A DNA stretch of 64,000 nucleotides from Rhodococcus sp. HNM0569 (GCF_012726205.1 NZ_JAASAE010000008.1:80873-144872), one strand, 5' to 3'. Counted from the stretch's first letter, positions 35,029 to 45,900 are shown. Numbers and translations are program-made. The notes: a model not told the origin generated them from the letters alone.

Positions 35029-36471
35029 ATGACCGACTACGACAAGCTCTACATCGGCGGCACATGGGCCGCACCGGCGGGCAGCGAGGTGCTCGAGGTG
35101 CGTTCGCCCGCCACCGGCGACGTCGTGGGCAGTTGCCGCGTCGCCACCGACGCCGACATCGACTCCGCAGTGGCGATCGCGCGCAGCACATTCGACGACA
35201 GCCCGTGGTCGCGCACCACGCACGCCGAGCGTGGCCAGATTCTCGCGAAGGCGGCCAAGCTGATCGAGGAGCGCAGCGAAAGCCTGTGCGCACTCATCTC
35301 CGCCGAGATGGGCCAGCCGCCGATGATGGTCAACATGATGCAGCAGACGCCTGCACTCGCGACGCTGAACTTCTACGCCGGCCTCGCGGACACGTTCGAG
35401 TGGGAGCAGACCCGCACCGGCGTGTTCGGGCAGACCCTCGTGGTGCGCGAGCCCGTCGGCGTCGTGGCCGCCGTCCTCGCCTGGAATGTGCCGCTGTTCC
35501 TCGCCGTCAACAAGCTCGCGCCCGCCTTGCTCGCCGGCTGCACCGTGCTGCTCAAGCCGGCTCCCGACGCGCCGCTCAGCACCCATGCCGTCGCCGAGAT
35601 CTTCGCCGAGGCCGGCGTACCCGAAGGCGTCATCTCGGTGCTGCCCGGCGGTGCCGAGACCGGTGAGTACCTCGTGTCGCACCCCGACATCGACAAGATC
35701 ACGTTCACCGGCAGCAGCGCCGTCGGCCGTCGTATCGGTGCGATCGCGGCGCAGAATCTCAAGCGCTGCTCGCTCGAGCTCGGCGGCAAGTCGGCCGCGA
35801 TCATCCTCGAAGACGCCGACCTCGCGTCGACGATGCCGATGCTCGCGATGTCCGGCCTGATGAACACCGGCCAGGCCTGCGTCGCGCAGACCCGCATCCT
35901 GGCCCCGCGTGCGCGTTACGACGAGGTGGTGGACGCGCTCGTCGCGGCCGCGGGCCTGATGGCGGTCGGCGACCCGTCGGATCCGGCCACCCAGCTCGGA
36001 CCGCTGATCAACGAGCGCCAGCGTGACCGCGTCGAGGAGTACATCGCGAAGGGCAAGTCCGAGGGCGCACGCGTCGTCCTCGGCGGCACGCGTCCGGAGG
36101 GCGACGGCTGGTACGTCACCCCCACGATCTTCGCCGACGTCGACAACACGATGACCATCGCGCGCGAAGAGATCTTCGGCCCCGTGCTGTCGGTCATCGC
36201 GTACGACTCGGAGGACGAGGCGATCAAGATCGCCAACGACTCCGACTACGGGCTCGCCGGCTCGGTGTACACGACGGACGTGCCGCACGGCATCGAGGTC
36301 GCGAAGAAGGTGCGTACCGGCACCTACGCGATCAACTGGTACGCCTTCGATCCGGGCTCGCCGTTCGGTGGCTACAAGAGCTCGGGCATCGGCCGCGAGA
36401 ACGGACCCGAGGGCCTCGAGGCGTTCTGCGAGACCAAGTCGATCCTCATGCCTGCCGGATACACGATCTGA
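35029..36471 (+). CDS. NAD(P)-dependent aldehyde dehydrogenase (Rv0223c-like)
   Basis: 480-residue enzyme oxidising an aldehyde to the acid. Catalytic Glu in LELGGKSAAI, catalytic Cys in NTGQACVAQ, cofactor region FTGSSAVGRRIG. Length is usual. It follows the phosphotransferase pair by 79 bp, a spacer made of short repeats (CAAGCAATCGAC twice, 34990-35013), with GGGATGGGAAG before the ATG. In M. tuberculosis Rv0223c occupies the position next to the Rv0224c methyltransferase. Substrate unknown. Confidence 0.92.
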   Translation: MTDYDKLYIGGTWAAPAGSEVLEVRSPATGDVVGSCRVATDADIDSAVAIARSTFDDSPWSRTTHAERGQILAKAAKLIEERSESLCALISAEMGQPPMMVNMMQQTPALATLNFYAGLADTFEWEQTRTGVFGQTLVVREPVGVVAAVLAWNVPLFLAVNKLAPALLAGCTVLLKPAPDAPLSTHAVAEIFAEAGVPEGVISVLPGGAETGEYLVSHPDIDKITFTGSSAVGRRIGAIAAQNLKRCSLELGGKSAAIILEDADLASTMPMLAMSGLMNTGQACVAQTRILAPRARYDEVVDALVAAAGLMAVGDPSDPATQLGPLINERQRDRVEEYIAKGKSEGARVVLGGTRPEGDGWYVTPTIFADVDNTMTIAREEIFGPVLSVIAYDSEDEAIKIANDSDYGLAGSVYTTDVPHGIEVAKKVRTGTYAINWYAFDPGSPFGGYKSSGIGRENGPEGLEAFCETKSILMPAGYTI

Positions 36472-36496
36472 CCTGGAAGAACACCTGAGAAGACGA

Positions 36497-36526
36497 ATCG
36501 GGCCGCGGGTTTCCCCGCGGCCCGAT
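36497..36526. terminator. Terminator between aldehyde dehydrogenase and pckA
   Basis: Perfect 13-bp arms (36497-36509 and 36514-36526) with a 4-base loop; convergent genes share it. Confidence 0.88.
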
Positions 36527-36542
36527 CTTCGTTGTGAGGCGG

Positions 36543-38372
36543 TCAGCCCAGGCGCTGCTTGAGCGCCTCGAACTCGTCGCGCACCGCGGACGGCAGGCGA
36601 TCGCCGAGGAACTCGAACCATTCCTCGATGCCCGGGATCTCGGCCTTCCACTCGTCGACGTCGACCGCGAGGGCCTCGTCGACATCGGCGGCGTCGACGT
36701 CGAGACCGTTCAGGTCGAGGTCGGCAGCGGTGGGCACGTAGCCGATGGGCGTGGTCTGCGCGCCGGCCTTGTGCTCGACACGGTCGACGATCCACTCCAG
36801 CACGCGCGAGTTCTCGCCGAAGCCGGGCCACAGGAACCGGCCGTCCTCGCCGCGGCGGAACCAGTTGACGTAGAAGATCTTGGGGAGCTTCTCGGCGTCG
36901 GCGTTCTTGCCCACGTTGATCCAGTGGTTGATGTAGTCGCCGGCGCTGTAGCCGATGAACGGCAGCATCGCCATCGGGTCGCGGCGGACGGTGCCCACCT
37001 TGCCCTCGGCCGCGGCGGTCTGCTCGGACGACAGCGTGGCGCCGAGGAAGGTGCCGTGCTGCCAGTCGAACGACTCGGCGACGAGCGGAACGGTGGTCTT
37101 GCGGCGGCCACCGAACAGGATCGCGGAGATCGGCACACCCTGCGGGTCGTCCCACTCGGGGGCGAGGATCGGGCACTGCGACATCGGCGTCGTGTACCGC
37201 GAGTTGGGATGCGCGGCCTTCTCGCCCGACTCGGGCGTCCAGTCGTTGCCCTTCCAGTCGATCAGGTGCTGCGGATCGCCCTCGAGGCCCTCCCACCAGA
37301 CGTCGCCGTCGTCGGTGAGCGCGACGTTGGTGAACAGCGTGTTGCCGTCCTCCATCGTCTTCATCGCGTTCGGGTTGGACGCGTGGTTGGTGCCCGGTGC
37401 GACACCGAAGAAGCCGAACTCGGGGTTGACCGCGTACAGACGGCCGTCCTTGCCGAAGCGCATCCACGCGATGTCGTCGCCGAGGGTCTCCGCGCGCCAG
37501 CCCGGAACGGTGGGCTGGATCATCGCGAGATTGGTCTTGCCACATGCCGACGGGAACGCCGCCGCGATGTAGTACGCCTTGTCCTCCGGCGAGATGAGCT
37601 TGAGGATCAGCATGTGCTCGGCGAGCCAGCCCTCGTCGTGCGCCATGGCCGAGGCGATGCGCAGCGAGTAGCACTTCTTGCCGAGCAGCGCGTTGCCGCC
37701 GTAGCCGGAGCCGTAGCTCCAGATCTCACGGGTCTCCGGGAAGTGCGTGATGTACTTCGTGTCGTTGCAGGGCCACGGCACGTCCTGCTGGCCCTCGGCG
37801 AGCGGCGCGCCCACCGAGTGCAGCGCACGCACGAACGGGCGGTCCTTGCCCATCTTCGCGAGCGCGGCCTTGCCCATGCGGGTCATGATCTTCATCGACA
37901 CGACGACGTACTCGGAGTCGGTGATCTCGACGCCGAGCTTCGGGTCGTCGGCACCGAGCGGACCCATGCAGAACGGGACGACGTACATGGTGCGTCCACG
38001 CATCGAGCCCCGGTAGAGGTCGGTCATGATCGACTTCATCTCGGCCGGGTCCATCCAGTTGTTGGTGGGGCCCGCGCCTTCTTCGGTCTCGGTGCAGATG
38101 TAGGTGCGCGATTCGACACGCGCCACGTCGGACGGATCGGACGTCGCGAGGAACGAGTTGGGTTTCTTCTCCTCGTTCAGTTTCGTGAACGTCCCGGCCT
38201 CGACGAGCTGCGTCGTGAGGCGCTCCCACTCTTCCTCGGACCCGTCCGCCCACACGACGCGGTCGGGCTGGGTGAGTTCAGCAACCTCTTGTACCCAGGC
38301 AAGCAGCTCACTGTGCTCCGTGGGGGGCGTGCCGTCAGTTCCGTTCAGACCGGGAATGGTCGCTGAGGTCAT
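36543..38372 (-). CDS. pckA: Phosphoenolpyruvate carboxykinase, GTP-dependent
   Basis: 609-residue enzyme converting oxaloacetate and GTP to PEP, GDP and CO2, the gateway to gluconeogenesis when the cell grows on fatty acids. The kinase motif [12 protein letters not shown] (P-loop with the reactive Cys of GTP-type enzymes), [12 protein letters not shown] and WKGNDW are all present. The ATG at 38372 has AGGAGA upstream, and the length fits M. tuberculosis PckA (606). Its promoter region contains two GTTAAC boxes. Metabolically it matches the beta-oxidation genes in this window. Confidence 0.96.
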   Translation of the reverse strand: MTSATIPGLNGTDGTPPTEHSELLAWVQEVAELTQPDRVVWADGSEEEWERLTTQLVEAGTFTKLNEEKKPNSFLATSDPSDVARVESRTYICTETEEGAGPTNNWMDPAEMKSIMTDLYRGSMRGRTMYVVPFCMGPLGADDPKLGVEITDSEYVVVSMKIMTRMGKAALAKMGKDRPFVRALHSVGAPLAEGQQDVPWPCNDTKYITHFPETREIWSYGSGYGGNALLGKKCYSLRIASAMAHDEGWLAEHMLILKLISPEDKAYYIAAAFPSACGKTNLAMIQPTVPGWRAETLGDDIAWMRFGKDGRLYAVNPEFGFFGVAPGTNHASNPNAMKTMEDGNTLFTNVALTDDGDVWWEGLEGDPQHLIDWKGNDWTPESGEKAAHPNSRYTTPMSQCPILAPEWDDPQGVPISAILFGGRRKTTVPLVAESFDWQHGTFLGATLSSEQTAAAEGKVGTVRRDPMAMLPFIGYSAGDYINHWINVGKNADAEKLPKIFYVNWFRRGEDGRFLWPGFGENSRVLEWIVDRVEHKAGAQTTPIGYVPTAADLDLNGLDVDAADVDEALAVDVDEWKAEIPGIEEWFEFLGDRLPSAVRDEFEALKQRLG

Positions 38373-38694
38373 CAAACTCTCCTGGGGTGAGCCGGAATCG
38401 GAGTACGACGGACGGCCGCTGCCTAGGTCAGCGGATGCCGCGAGCTCCGATTTCCCCTCCTGGTCGGGGTCCAGCCTGGCCTCCTGCAACGACGGCTCGT
38501 CGCTACCGCACAGAAGACTCGGCGCCGGGTGTCCTATTCATAGAGGTTAACCCGGCTGCTCGCTGCTGCGGCAACCGGGTGCGTTCGGAATCGTGACTGT
38601 ACTGATCCGATGCGTTCTTGTTAACCGTTCGGGACCCCGGAGTGTTCCGCGGGAGATGTCGGAGGCTCCTCCGGCGGCGAGGTCGGACGGTTCC
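38373..38694. other. pckA upstream region with GTTAAC boxes and a direct repeat
   Basis: No gene seen. Two self-complementary GTTAAC boxes at 38546-38551 and 38620-38625, 74 bp apart, may be regulator sites for pckA. An 18-bp direct repeat with two mismatches (38644-38661 and 38690-38707) overlaps the stop of the next gene. Confidence 0.5.
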
Positions 38695-39003
38695 TCAGGA
38701 GATGTCGAGTGACCCCTCGTCGATGCGATCCCAATGTGCGTTGCCCTGCGCGTCGCTGTGGAACTCCCACGCGTCGAACGCGCCGTCGTCCGCGAAGAAC
38801 GTGATGCGGTCGGCGTCGCCGTCCCCGTCGACGTCGGTCGCCACCACCGTGGCGTGCTCGCCCTCGGCGACCACGCTGTCGAGCGCGCCGTCGCCGTCGA
38901 TGTCGAGCGTGGGGTGGGTGAGGCCGACGACACCCGAGTCGGGACCGAAGTGTTCGGGATCGGCCGCGAGATCGGCGAGCAGGAAGTCGTCGGTGGTGGC
39001 CAT
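38695..39003 (-). CDS. Small acidic protein with calcium-loop-like repeats (DUF6802-like)
   Basis: 102 residues, very acidic, no signal peptide. Two loops, DIDGDGALDSVV and DVDGDGDADRITF, have the D-x-D-x-D-x3-D spacing of FG-GAP/dockerin/thrombospondin-type calcium loops and are 22-24 residues apart. Such short intracellular-looking proteins are common in Rhodococcus and Gordonia and are, I believe, called DUF6802. Stand-alone gene with GGGAGA before the ATG. Function unknown; calcium binding is inferred from the loops. Confidence 0.7.
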   Translation of the reverse strand: MATTDDFLLADLAADPEHFGPDSGVVGLTHPTLDIDGDGALDSVVAEGEHATVVATDVDGDGDADRITFFADDGAFDAWEFHSDAQGNAHWDRIDEGSLDIS

Positions 39004-39135
39004 CGGTCTCCCTCTCGCTGTTTCGGTGTGGCGTGCGCCCCGGTGTGGTCGTACCGATCCGGGAGCTTACCGAACAGTACGCTCCGTGCCCACCGATACC
39101 GGCACGGCGTGCCGCCGGGCGTGCCCCCCTGGTCG

Positions 39136-40467
39136 TCAGCCCGCGGCGAGCGTGTGCAGGTCGCGCTCGCACGCGGCGAGCTTGCCCGCACGCACCGACT
39201 CGAGCCTGCGCAGTTCGGCGTCGATCTCGGCGACGCGCGCCGACACCGAGCTCGCCTGCTCGCGCGCGGCATTCGTGACGCGGCCCGCGAGCGTCGCCTC
39301 CGCCTCGAGCAGACGCGCAAGCACCGCCTGCTCCCACTCCGACCGCGCGTGCGCCGACGAGTCGCCGACCCACTGCCGCAGGTGCGCGCGGTCGGCGAGG
39401 TGGCCGCGCGCTCGCGAGATCCACCATGCCGCCGACGCGCCGAGTGCGAGCGCGACGGGCATCGTCGCGAGGTCGAGCACCGGCACGAGGGACAGGGGCG
39501 ACACCGCGAGCCTGCCGAGCCCGAACCCCGCGGACGCACCGACGGCGATCGTCAGCTTGTCCTCGACGCCGCGATGCCGCGGCTCGGGCGGCTCGGCCTC
39601 GGTCGGCGGCCGGCCGGACCCCGCGGCGGTCACGCCGAGTTCGGCGAGGCCCGCTGTGGCGGCGGCGTCGACGTCGACGGTCGCGTCGCGGACCAGCTCG
39701 TTCCATCGCTTCGGGAAACCCGCGAGTTCCGCGCGGTCGGCGCCGTCGATCTCGGCACGCGCGGTGGCCGCGAGGGTGCGGGCTCGCGCACCGACGTCGT
39801 GCAGCAAACGCACCTTCGCGATCTGGACACGGCTGCGCAGCGCCGTCGCGTGTTCCGAGCGCCCGGTGCCGCGGCCCGCGACGAGACCGCGCCGCTCGTC
39901 GCGCAGCGCCGCCGCGTCGGTGTCGGCCCGCACGTGCCGTGCCGCCCGCTCGATCGCGGCGCGCGTCGCGTCGACGACGTCGTCGACCGATCCGGGCAGG
40001 CACGCCAGGACCGCGGCGAGTACGCGTTCGACGGCCGAGTCGGTACTCAACGGGTGCAGCTCGACCTGCTCGAAGCGCGCGTCGTGCCCGGCGAGCAGAG
40101 CGCGGTCGCGTTCGGCGACGTCGCGCCAGTTCGCGTGCACCTCGGTGCGCGTCAGCACGAAGACGACGTCCGCCGGTGCGGGCGCGGCCGCGTCGAGAAT
40201 CGACAGTTCTTCGCGGCCGAGCGGCGAGCCCCCGTCGAGTGCCATGACGACGACGTCCGCGCGGCCCGCGGTGTCGACGACCTCGACTCCCCGGCCACCT
40301 GCCGCATCGAGGTCGCGGCGCAACTCGTGCGTGAACGGCACCGGTGGCCCGGCGACGAACAGCCGGACGGCGCCGTCACCCCGCGCGAGCCTGCGCGCGG
40401 CGCGCGGATTCCATCTTTCGACGACGTCGAACACCGCAGGAGGCGGCACCGGTTCGAGGGCGGTCAC
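39136..40467 (-). CDS. GTPase-like protein with lost P-loop, membrane-associated (Rv0210-like)
   Basis: 443 residues. The N-terminal domain has a GTPase-like strand order (VRLFVAGPPVPFTHEL, then VVVMALDG, VFVLTRTEVH), but the P-loop lysine and glycines are gone. A coiled, charged middle (190-290) is followed by two hydrophobic segments (about 305-355) and a long C-terminal helix (365-443), a layout recalling bacterial dynamin-like proteins. Its GTG start overlaps the stop of the partner gene by four bases. The pair sits where Rv0209-Rv0210 lie in M. tuberculosis. Function unknown. Confidence 0.78.
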   Translation of the reverse strand: MTALEPVPPPAVFDVVERWNPRAARRLARGDGAVRLFVAGPPVPFTHELRRDLDAAGGRGVEVVDTAGRADVVVMALDGGSPLGREELSILDAAAPAPADVVFVLTRTEVHANWRDVAERDRALLAGHDARFEQVELHPLSTDSAVERVLAAVLACLPGSVDDVVDATRAAIERAARHVRADTDAAALRDERRGLVAGRGTGRSEHATALRSRVQIAKVRLLHDVGARARTLAATARAEIDGADRAELAGFPKRWNELVRDATVDVDAAATAGLAELGVTAAGSGRPPTEAEPPEPRHRGVEDKLTIAVGASAGFGLGRLAVSPLSLVPVLDLATMPVALALGASAAWWISRARGHLADRAHLRQWVGDSSAHARSEWEQAVLARLLEAEATLAGRVTNAAREQASSVSARVAEIDAELRRLESVRAGKLAACERDLHTLAAG

Positions 40468-41342
40468 CGCCCACGCACCCGGACCGACGGCGCGGGCGCG
40501 ATGCGGTGCATCCACAGCCGCACCCGCTGACGCACGATCGCGTCGGCCGCCGACCGTGCCGACGCGTCCCGCGCACGCCACCATGCGGCCTGGCGCAGCG
40601 CCGCATCCGCTGTGCCGTCGTCGTAAGGCTCGTCACCCACGGACCCCCGCCCCAGCGCGTCGGTGTCGAATGCACCGCGTGCGTCGGCAGCCTCGAGTTC
40701 GACGGCGCTGTCGCCCGCCACGAAGGATTCGAGCGCGTCCCGCCCGGCCCGGGACGCGACGGCGCGGGCGCGCAGTTCCCGCACGATCCGCGCACCGCGT
40801 GCGGCGAGCGCGCGCCGGACTCGCACGTCGACGGCGGCAGCGACCGCGGAAAAGCCGGACTCGTGGCGCTCGGCGCTCGTGCCCGCCCCGCGGGCGTCGA
40901 GGGCGAAACCGGGAATTCCCACGTCGGCGCGGCACGCGTCGGCGGCGGCATCGGCCGCGGCACGATCGGGCATGGTGTCGACCTTGCCCAGCACCGTGAT
41001 CGCGCCCGCGGGATCGAGCTTCCGCAGCGCGGCGCGGTCGGCGTCGCGCACACCGTCGACGAACACGTACACGACGACCTCGGCATCGAGCACGGGATCG
41101 GGCGCACCGGGTGCGTCGACCGGCGCGGCCACCTCGACGTGCGCGTCGCGGCGGGTTCCGAGCACGCGGGCGAGAGTCGTGCGCCCGACGCCCGCACGGC
41201 CTGCGATCTGGATCCGCACCGGGGCACGCAGCACGTGCGCGGCCTGCGCCGCGGCGTGCGCGTCGGCACCCGGCAAGGCAGCGGCGAGAGCGTCGAGTTC
41301 GCTCGCGGCCCGCTCGCACACGACGCCCACCGGCTCGCTCAT
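40464..41342 (-). CDS. GTPase-like protein with variant Walker A (Rv0209-like)
   Basis: 292 residues. A P-loop GRAGVGRTTL is visible where the invariant Lys is Arg (G-x4-G-R-T). A G4-like GKVDTM and a hydrophobic strand VVVYVFVDG follow, so the fold is probably that of a G-domain. The C-terminal half is helical and Arg-rich. ATG 41342 chosen because GGGGAG lies 7 bases upstream. First gene of a coupled pair with the next GTPase-like protein, next to trmB-mmpL3. Could bind nucleotide without hydrolysis, or act only as a dimer; inference. Confidence 0.78.
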   Translation of the reverse strand: MSEPVGVVCERAASELDALAAALPGADAHAAAQAAHVLRAPVRIQIAGRAGVGRTTLARVLGTRRDAHVEVAAPVDAPGAPDPVLDAEVVVYVFVDGVRDADRAALRKLDPAGAITVLGKVDTMPDRAAADAAADACRADVGIPGFALDARGAGTSAERHESGFSAVAAAVDVRVRRALAARGARIVRELRARAVASRAGRDALESFVAGDSAVELEAADARGAFDTDALGRGSVGDEPYDDGTADAALRQAAWWRARDASARSAADAIVRQRVRLWMHRIAPAPSVRVRGR

Positions 41343-41536
41343 CGCCGACTCCCCCTCTCGCACGTCCCGTGTCCCCCTGGCCCGTGTTCCGGGCCCTTTC
41401 GCGGTGAGATTGTGTCAGACCTGCCTCACGCGCGGAGCGTCACAGTGCCCGCCGACCAGGGAGTACCCGCCCGAAGTCTCGACCTCCGGTCGAGAGCTGC
41501 GTGTGAGAACTCGCGGCTATACGTGACAATGGTCCG

Positions 41537-42277
41537 GTGAACCACGCAGACCAGGAAACCCAGGCTCGACACGAGGGCGGGCCGAGCCCCGAATCTCGCG
41601 GCTCCCGCCTCTATCCCCGCGTCACGAGTTTCCGGTCGCGGCGAGGGTCGCTCACCGACGCACAGCAGGGCGCGTGGGACCGGTTGTGGCCCACGATCGG
41701 CGCCGACGTGTCGGACGACCGCCTCGACGCCGCCGAGTGGTTCGGGCGCGACGCGCCGCTGATCCTGGAGATCGGCTCCGGCACCGGCACCGCGACCGCC
41801 GCGATGGCGAAGGCCGAACCGCACGTCAACCTGCTCGCCGTCGAGGTGTACCGCCCGGGCATCGCACAGCTGCTGCAGCAGATCGAACGCGAGGACATCC
41901 GTAACATCCGCATCCTGCGGGGCGACGCAGTCGACGTGCTCGAGAACATGCTGCCGCCGGCGTCCCTCACGGGCGTGCGGGTGTTCTTCCCGGACCCGTG
42001 GCCCAAGGCACGCCACCACAAGCGGCGGCTGCTGCAGCCTGCGACGTTCGCGCTGATCGCCGACCGGCTGAAGGAGAGGGGCGTGCTGCACGTCGCCACC
42101 GACCACGCCGAATATGCCGAGGCCATCGCCGAGGCCGGCAATGCCGAGCCGCGCCTGACGACACTCGACTGGGAGTCGCCCATGACGCACGAACGTCCTG
42201 TCACGAAGTTCGAAGGCAAGGCGCGCGACGTCGGTCGCGGCGTCACCGAGCTGATCTGGGGCAGGATCGCCTCATGA
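41537..42277 (+). CDS. trmB: tRNA (guanine-N7)-methyltransferase TrmB
   Basis: 246-residue SAM-dependent enzyme forming m7G46 in the tRNA variable loop. SAM motif LEIGSGTGTATAAM, then VFFPDPWPKARHHKRRL (the TrmB signature with the catalytic DPWPK) and VATDHAEYAEA. The extra N-terminus of about 30 residues is disordered, as in mycobacterial homologues. Start is a GTG. First gene of trmB-NYN-mmpL3, the same order as Rv0208c-Rv0207c-Rv0206c. Confidence 0.94.
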   Translation: MNHADQETQARHEGGPSPESRGSRLYPRVTSFRSRRGSLTDAQQGAWDRLWPTIGADVSDDRLDAAEWFGRDAPLILEIGSGTGTATAAMAKAEPHVNLLAVEVYRPGIAQLLQQIEREDIRNIRILRGDAVDVLENMLPPASLTGVRVFFPDPWPKARHHKRRLLQPATFALIADRLKERGVLHVATDHAEYAEAIAEAGNAEPRLTTLDWESPMTHERPVTKFEGKARDVGRGVTELIWGRIAS

Positions 42278-42975
42278 GCGTGAGCGAACAGGTCGGCCCC
42301 GGGTACCCGCGCACCCCCGGGCTCCGCGACGAACCCGAATCGACGGCGCAGCGGGTGCTGCTGGTGTGGGACGCGCCCAATCTCGACATGGGTCTCGGGG
42401 CGATCCTCGGCGGCCGCCCCACCGCCGCGTACCGGCCGCGTTTCGACGCGCTCGGCCGCTGGCTCCTCGGCCGCACAGCCGAGATCGGGACGGCGACACT
42501 AACCGATCTCGAGCCCGAGGCCACCGTCTTCACCAACATCGCCCCTGGTAGCGCCGATGTCGTCCGTCCGTGGGTCGAAGCCTTGCGTAATGTGGGCTTC
42601 GCGGTGTTCGCCAAGCCGAAGGTCGACGAGGACAGCGATGTCGATTCCGACATGCTGGCCCACATCGAGCTGCGGCGTCGCGAAGGGCTGGCGGGCGTCA
42701 TGGTGGCGTCGGCCGACGGTCAAGCGTTTCGCGAACCGTTGGAGGAGATCGCGGCAACCGGTATTCCGGTCCAGGTTCTGGGCTTCCGGGAGCACGCCAG
42801 CTGGGCGGTGACGTCCGATGTGATCGATTTCGTCGATCTCGAGGACATACCTGGCGTCTTCCGGGAGCCTTTGCCGCGGATCGGGCTCGACACGCTGCCT
42901 GACGAAGGCGCCTGGTTGCAGCCGTTCCGACCGCTGTCCGCCCTGCTCGTCGGGCGGAAAACTGCCGCCGAGTAG
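42274..42975 (+). CDS. NYN (PIN-like) domain protein (Rv0207c-like)
   Basis: 233 residues; the NYN domain of PIN-fold nucleases is recognisable from VLLVWDAPNLDMG (first acidic residue), DEDSDVDSDMLAHIEL (acidic cluster) and GVMVASADGQAF (where active members have GDxDF). The last Asp pair is reduced to SADGQ, so activity may be weak or absent. It overlaps the trmB stop (ATGA) and precedes mmpL3 by 10 bp. Conserved beside mmpL3 across the order; role unknown. RNA processing is the usual task of the family. Confidence 0.85.
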   Translation: MSVSEQVGPGYPRTPGLRDEPESTAQRVLLVWDAPNLDMGLGAILGGRPTAAYRPRFDALGRWLLGRTAEIGTATLTDLEPEATVFTNIAPGSADVVRPWVEALRNVGFAVFAKPKVDEDSDVDSDMLAHIELRRREGLAGVMVASADGQAFREPLEEIAATGIPVQVLGFREHASWAVTSDVIDFVDLEDIPGVFREPLPRIGLDTLPDEGAWLQPFRPLSALLVGRKTAAE

Positions 42976-42985
42976 GAGTTGATCA

Positions 42986-45900
42986 GTGTTCGCCAGCTGG
43001 GGAAGCCTCGTCTACCGAGCTCGATTCACCGTCATCGGCGTCATGGTGGCGGCGCTGCTCGGGCTCGCTGCGTACGGCCTGTCCCTGCAGGATCATCTGA
43101 GCCAGAGCGGGTGGGACGATCCGGGCTCGGAGTCGGTGGCCGCCGCCAAGCTGGCGGACACCACCTTCGGACGCGACACGCAGGGCGACGTCCTCGCGAT
43201 GTACAAGGCGCCCGACGGCAAGACCGTCGACGACCCGGACTTCCAGGCCCAGGTCTCGGAGAGCCTGACGCGCGTCGTCGAGGAGCATCCGGACAAGATC
43301 CTGAAGGCGAACGGCGGCTTCTTCGAGGTCGGTGACGCCCCCAAGCTCGCCGCGTTCGCGAGCCCGGACAAGCAGTACGGGATCGAGTCGATCGCGATCG
43401 CAGGCGACAACGACACGGAGGTCACGCAGAACTTCCGTGACGTCAAGGACGCCTTCTACGCGGACGGCCTCGACGTGCAGTTGGCGGGCCTGCAACCCGT
43501 CGCGGGCGCGCTCAACGACACGATGGCCGAGGACATCAGCCGCATGGAGATCCTCGCGATCCCCGCCGTCGGTATCCTGCTGTTCTTCGTGTTCGGCGGC
43601 GTCGTCGCGGCCGCGCTGCCGCTCGTGATCGGCGGGCTCACCGTCGTCGGTGCCAACGGCATCGTGCGGCTGTTCACCAACTTCACCGAGGTCAACTCGT
43701 TCGTCGCGCCCGTCGTGTCGCTCGTCGGCCTCGGTCTCGCGATCGACTACGGCCTGTTCATCGTCAGTCGCTTCCGCGAAGAGATCGCCGACGGCTACGA
43801 CACACCTGCCGCGGTGCGCAGAGCCGTCATGACCGCGGGCCGCACCGTCGTGTTCTCGGCGACGATGATCGTCGCGAGCCTCGGCGGCCTGCTGCTGTTC
43901 CCGCAGGGCTTCCTCAAGTCGGTCGCCTACGGCGCGATCGCGACGGTCGGCCTCGCGGCACTCAGCTCGATCACGATCCTGCCCGCGCTGCTCGGCATCC
44001 TCGGCAAACGCGTCGACGCCCTCAGCTTCGACCGCGTCCGGCAGACCAAGAGCACCGAGGAGATCGAGTCGGGCGGCTGGGCCCGCATGACGCAGTGGGT
44101 CATGAAGAACCCGCTCAAGGTCACGATCCCGATCGTCATCGGCCTGCTGCTGCTCATCACGCCGCTCACCGGCATCAAGTTCGGCGGCATCAACGAGACC
44201 TATCTGCCGCCGGACAGCGACACCCGTGTCGCGCAGGAACAGTTCGACGAGATGTTCCCCGGCATGCGCACCGAGCCCGTCAAGCTCGTGGTGTCGAATG
44301 CCGACAACAAGGAGCTCAACCAGGTCATCCGCGAAGCGAGCGGCGCGCCCGGCCTGGTGGAACGGTTCAGTCCCGAGGGCACGTCCAAGGACGGCATCAT
44401 CGTCCTGAAGGCGGGCCTCACCGACCGCAACGAGTCCGATTCGACGATCGAGTACCTGCGGTCCATGGACACGCCGGACGATGTCGAGGTGCTCGTCGGC
44501 GGCACCCCTGCCATCGAGCACGACAGCATCGCGGCGCTGCTCGAGCGGCTGCCGATGATGGTCGTCTTCGTCGTCGGCCTCACCACGATCCTGATGTTCC
44601 TCACGTTCGGATCGCTCGTACTGCCGATCAAGGCCGCATTGATGAGCGCGCTCGGCCTCGGCTCCACGCTCGGCATCCTCACGTGGGTCTTCGTCGACGG
44701 GCACGGCGCGAGCCTGCTGAACTTCACGCCAGGCCCCATCATGTCGCCGGTGCTCGTGCTCATCATCGCGATCGTCTACGGCCTGTCCACGGACTACGAG
44801 GTGTTCCTGCTCTCACGCATGGTCGAAGCGAGAGCCCAGGGCGCGAGTACCACCGAGGCCGTGCGGGTGGGCACTGCACACACCGGGCGCATCATCACCG
44901 CCGCCGCGCTCATCCTCATCGTCGTCACCGGCGCATTCGGTTTCTCCGAGCTCGTGATGATGAAGTACATCGCGTACGGCATGATCTCGGCACTCATCAT
45001 CGACGCGACGCTCATCCGCATGGGTCTCGTGCCCGCCGTCATGAAGCTGCTCGGCGACGACTGCTGGTGGGCACCACGCTGGATGAAGCGCATCCAGCAG
45101 CGCATCGGTCTCGCCGAGCCGATCCTCGACAGCGAGCTGCTACCCGCGGACGTCCCCGAGCTCACACCCGTCGCGGCTCCGCCCGGGCCCGGCGCGGCGG
45201 CGCCCGCTCGCCGCAACGAACCGCTCACCGAACCGATCCCCCTCGCCGCCACCACGGGCGGCTCGAAGCAGGCCCAGGAAGCACGACGCCGCGCGACCCG
45301 CGCGGACACCGAGGCCCGACGGTCCGCGACCGGCAGGCCCGCACGTGCCCCCGAGGAACGTGCGCAGTTCGACGAGGCACCCGCCGAGCCAGCTGTTCCG
45401 CACTCGTCGGGGCCACACCCGTCGGGGCCGCAGTCCGGGGGGCCGCAGTCCGGGGGGCCGCAGCCGCCGGTGCCGAACGAGACCGCGAGCCCCGCGGGCC
45501 CGCCCACCGAGTCGCGGCCGATCGAGAGCTGGCTCGCCGACCTGCGGTCGACGACGGGCCACCGCGGAACGTCGGGTGGTCCGCACACCGATTCGACGCC
45601 CCGCCCCGTCCGCCGGGGTACCAACGGCACGAGCCCGAACGGCGCCGGCCACAACGGCACGACTCCGCACGCGCCCGGGCCGCGCAACGGATCCGTCGGC
45701 CCCACGAATGGCGGTGTCCCGAACGGCAGCGTCCCGAACGGCAGCGTCCCGAACGGTGCCGACGTCGCCCGCCCGCCGCTGCCGCGCCGCGAAGCCACCG
45801 CCGCGCCGGAGCGCAGGGTCGACGCCCCGCGGCCGGAACCACAGCGGCCGGAACCACAGCGGCCCGAACCACAGCGGCCCGAACCGGTGCGGCCGGACGC

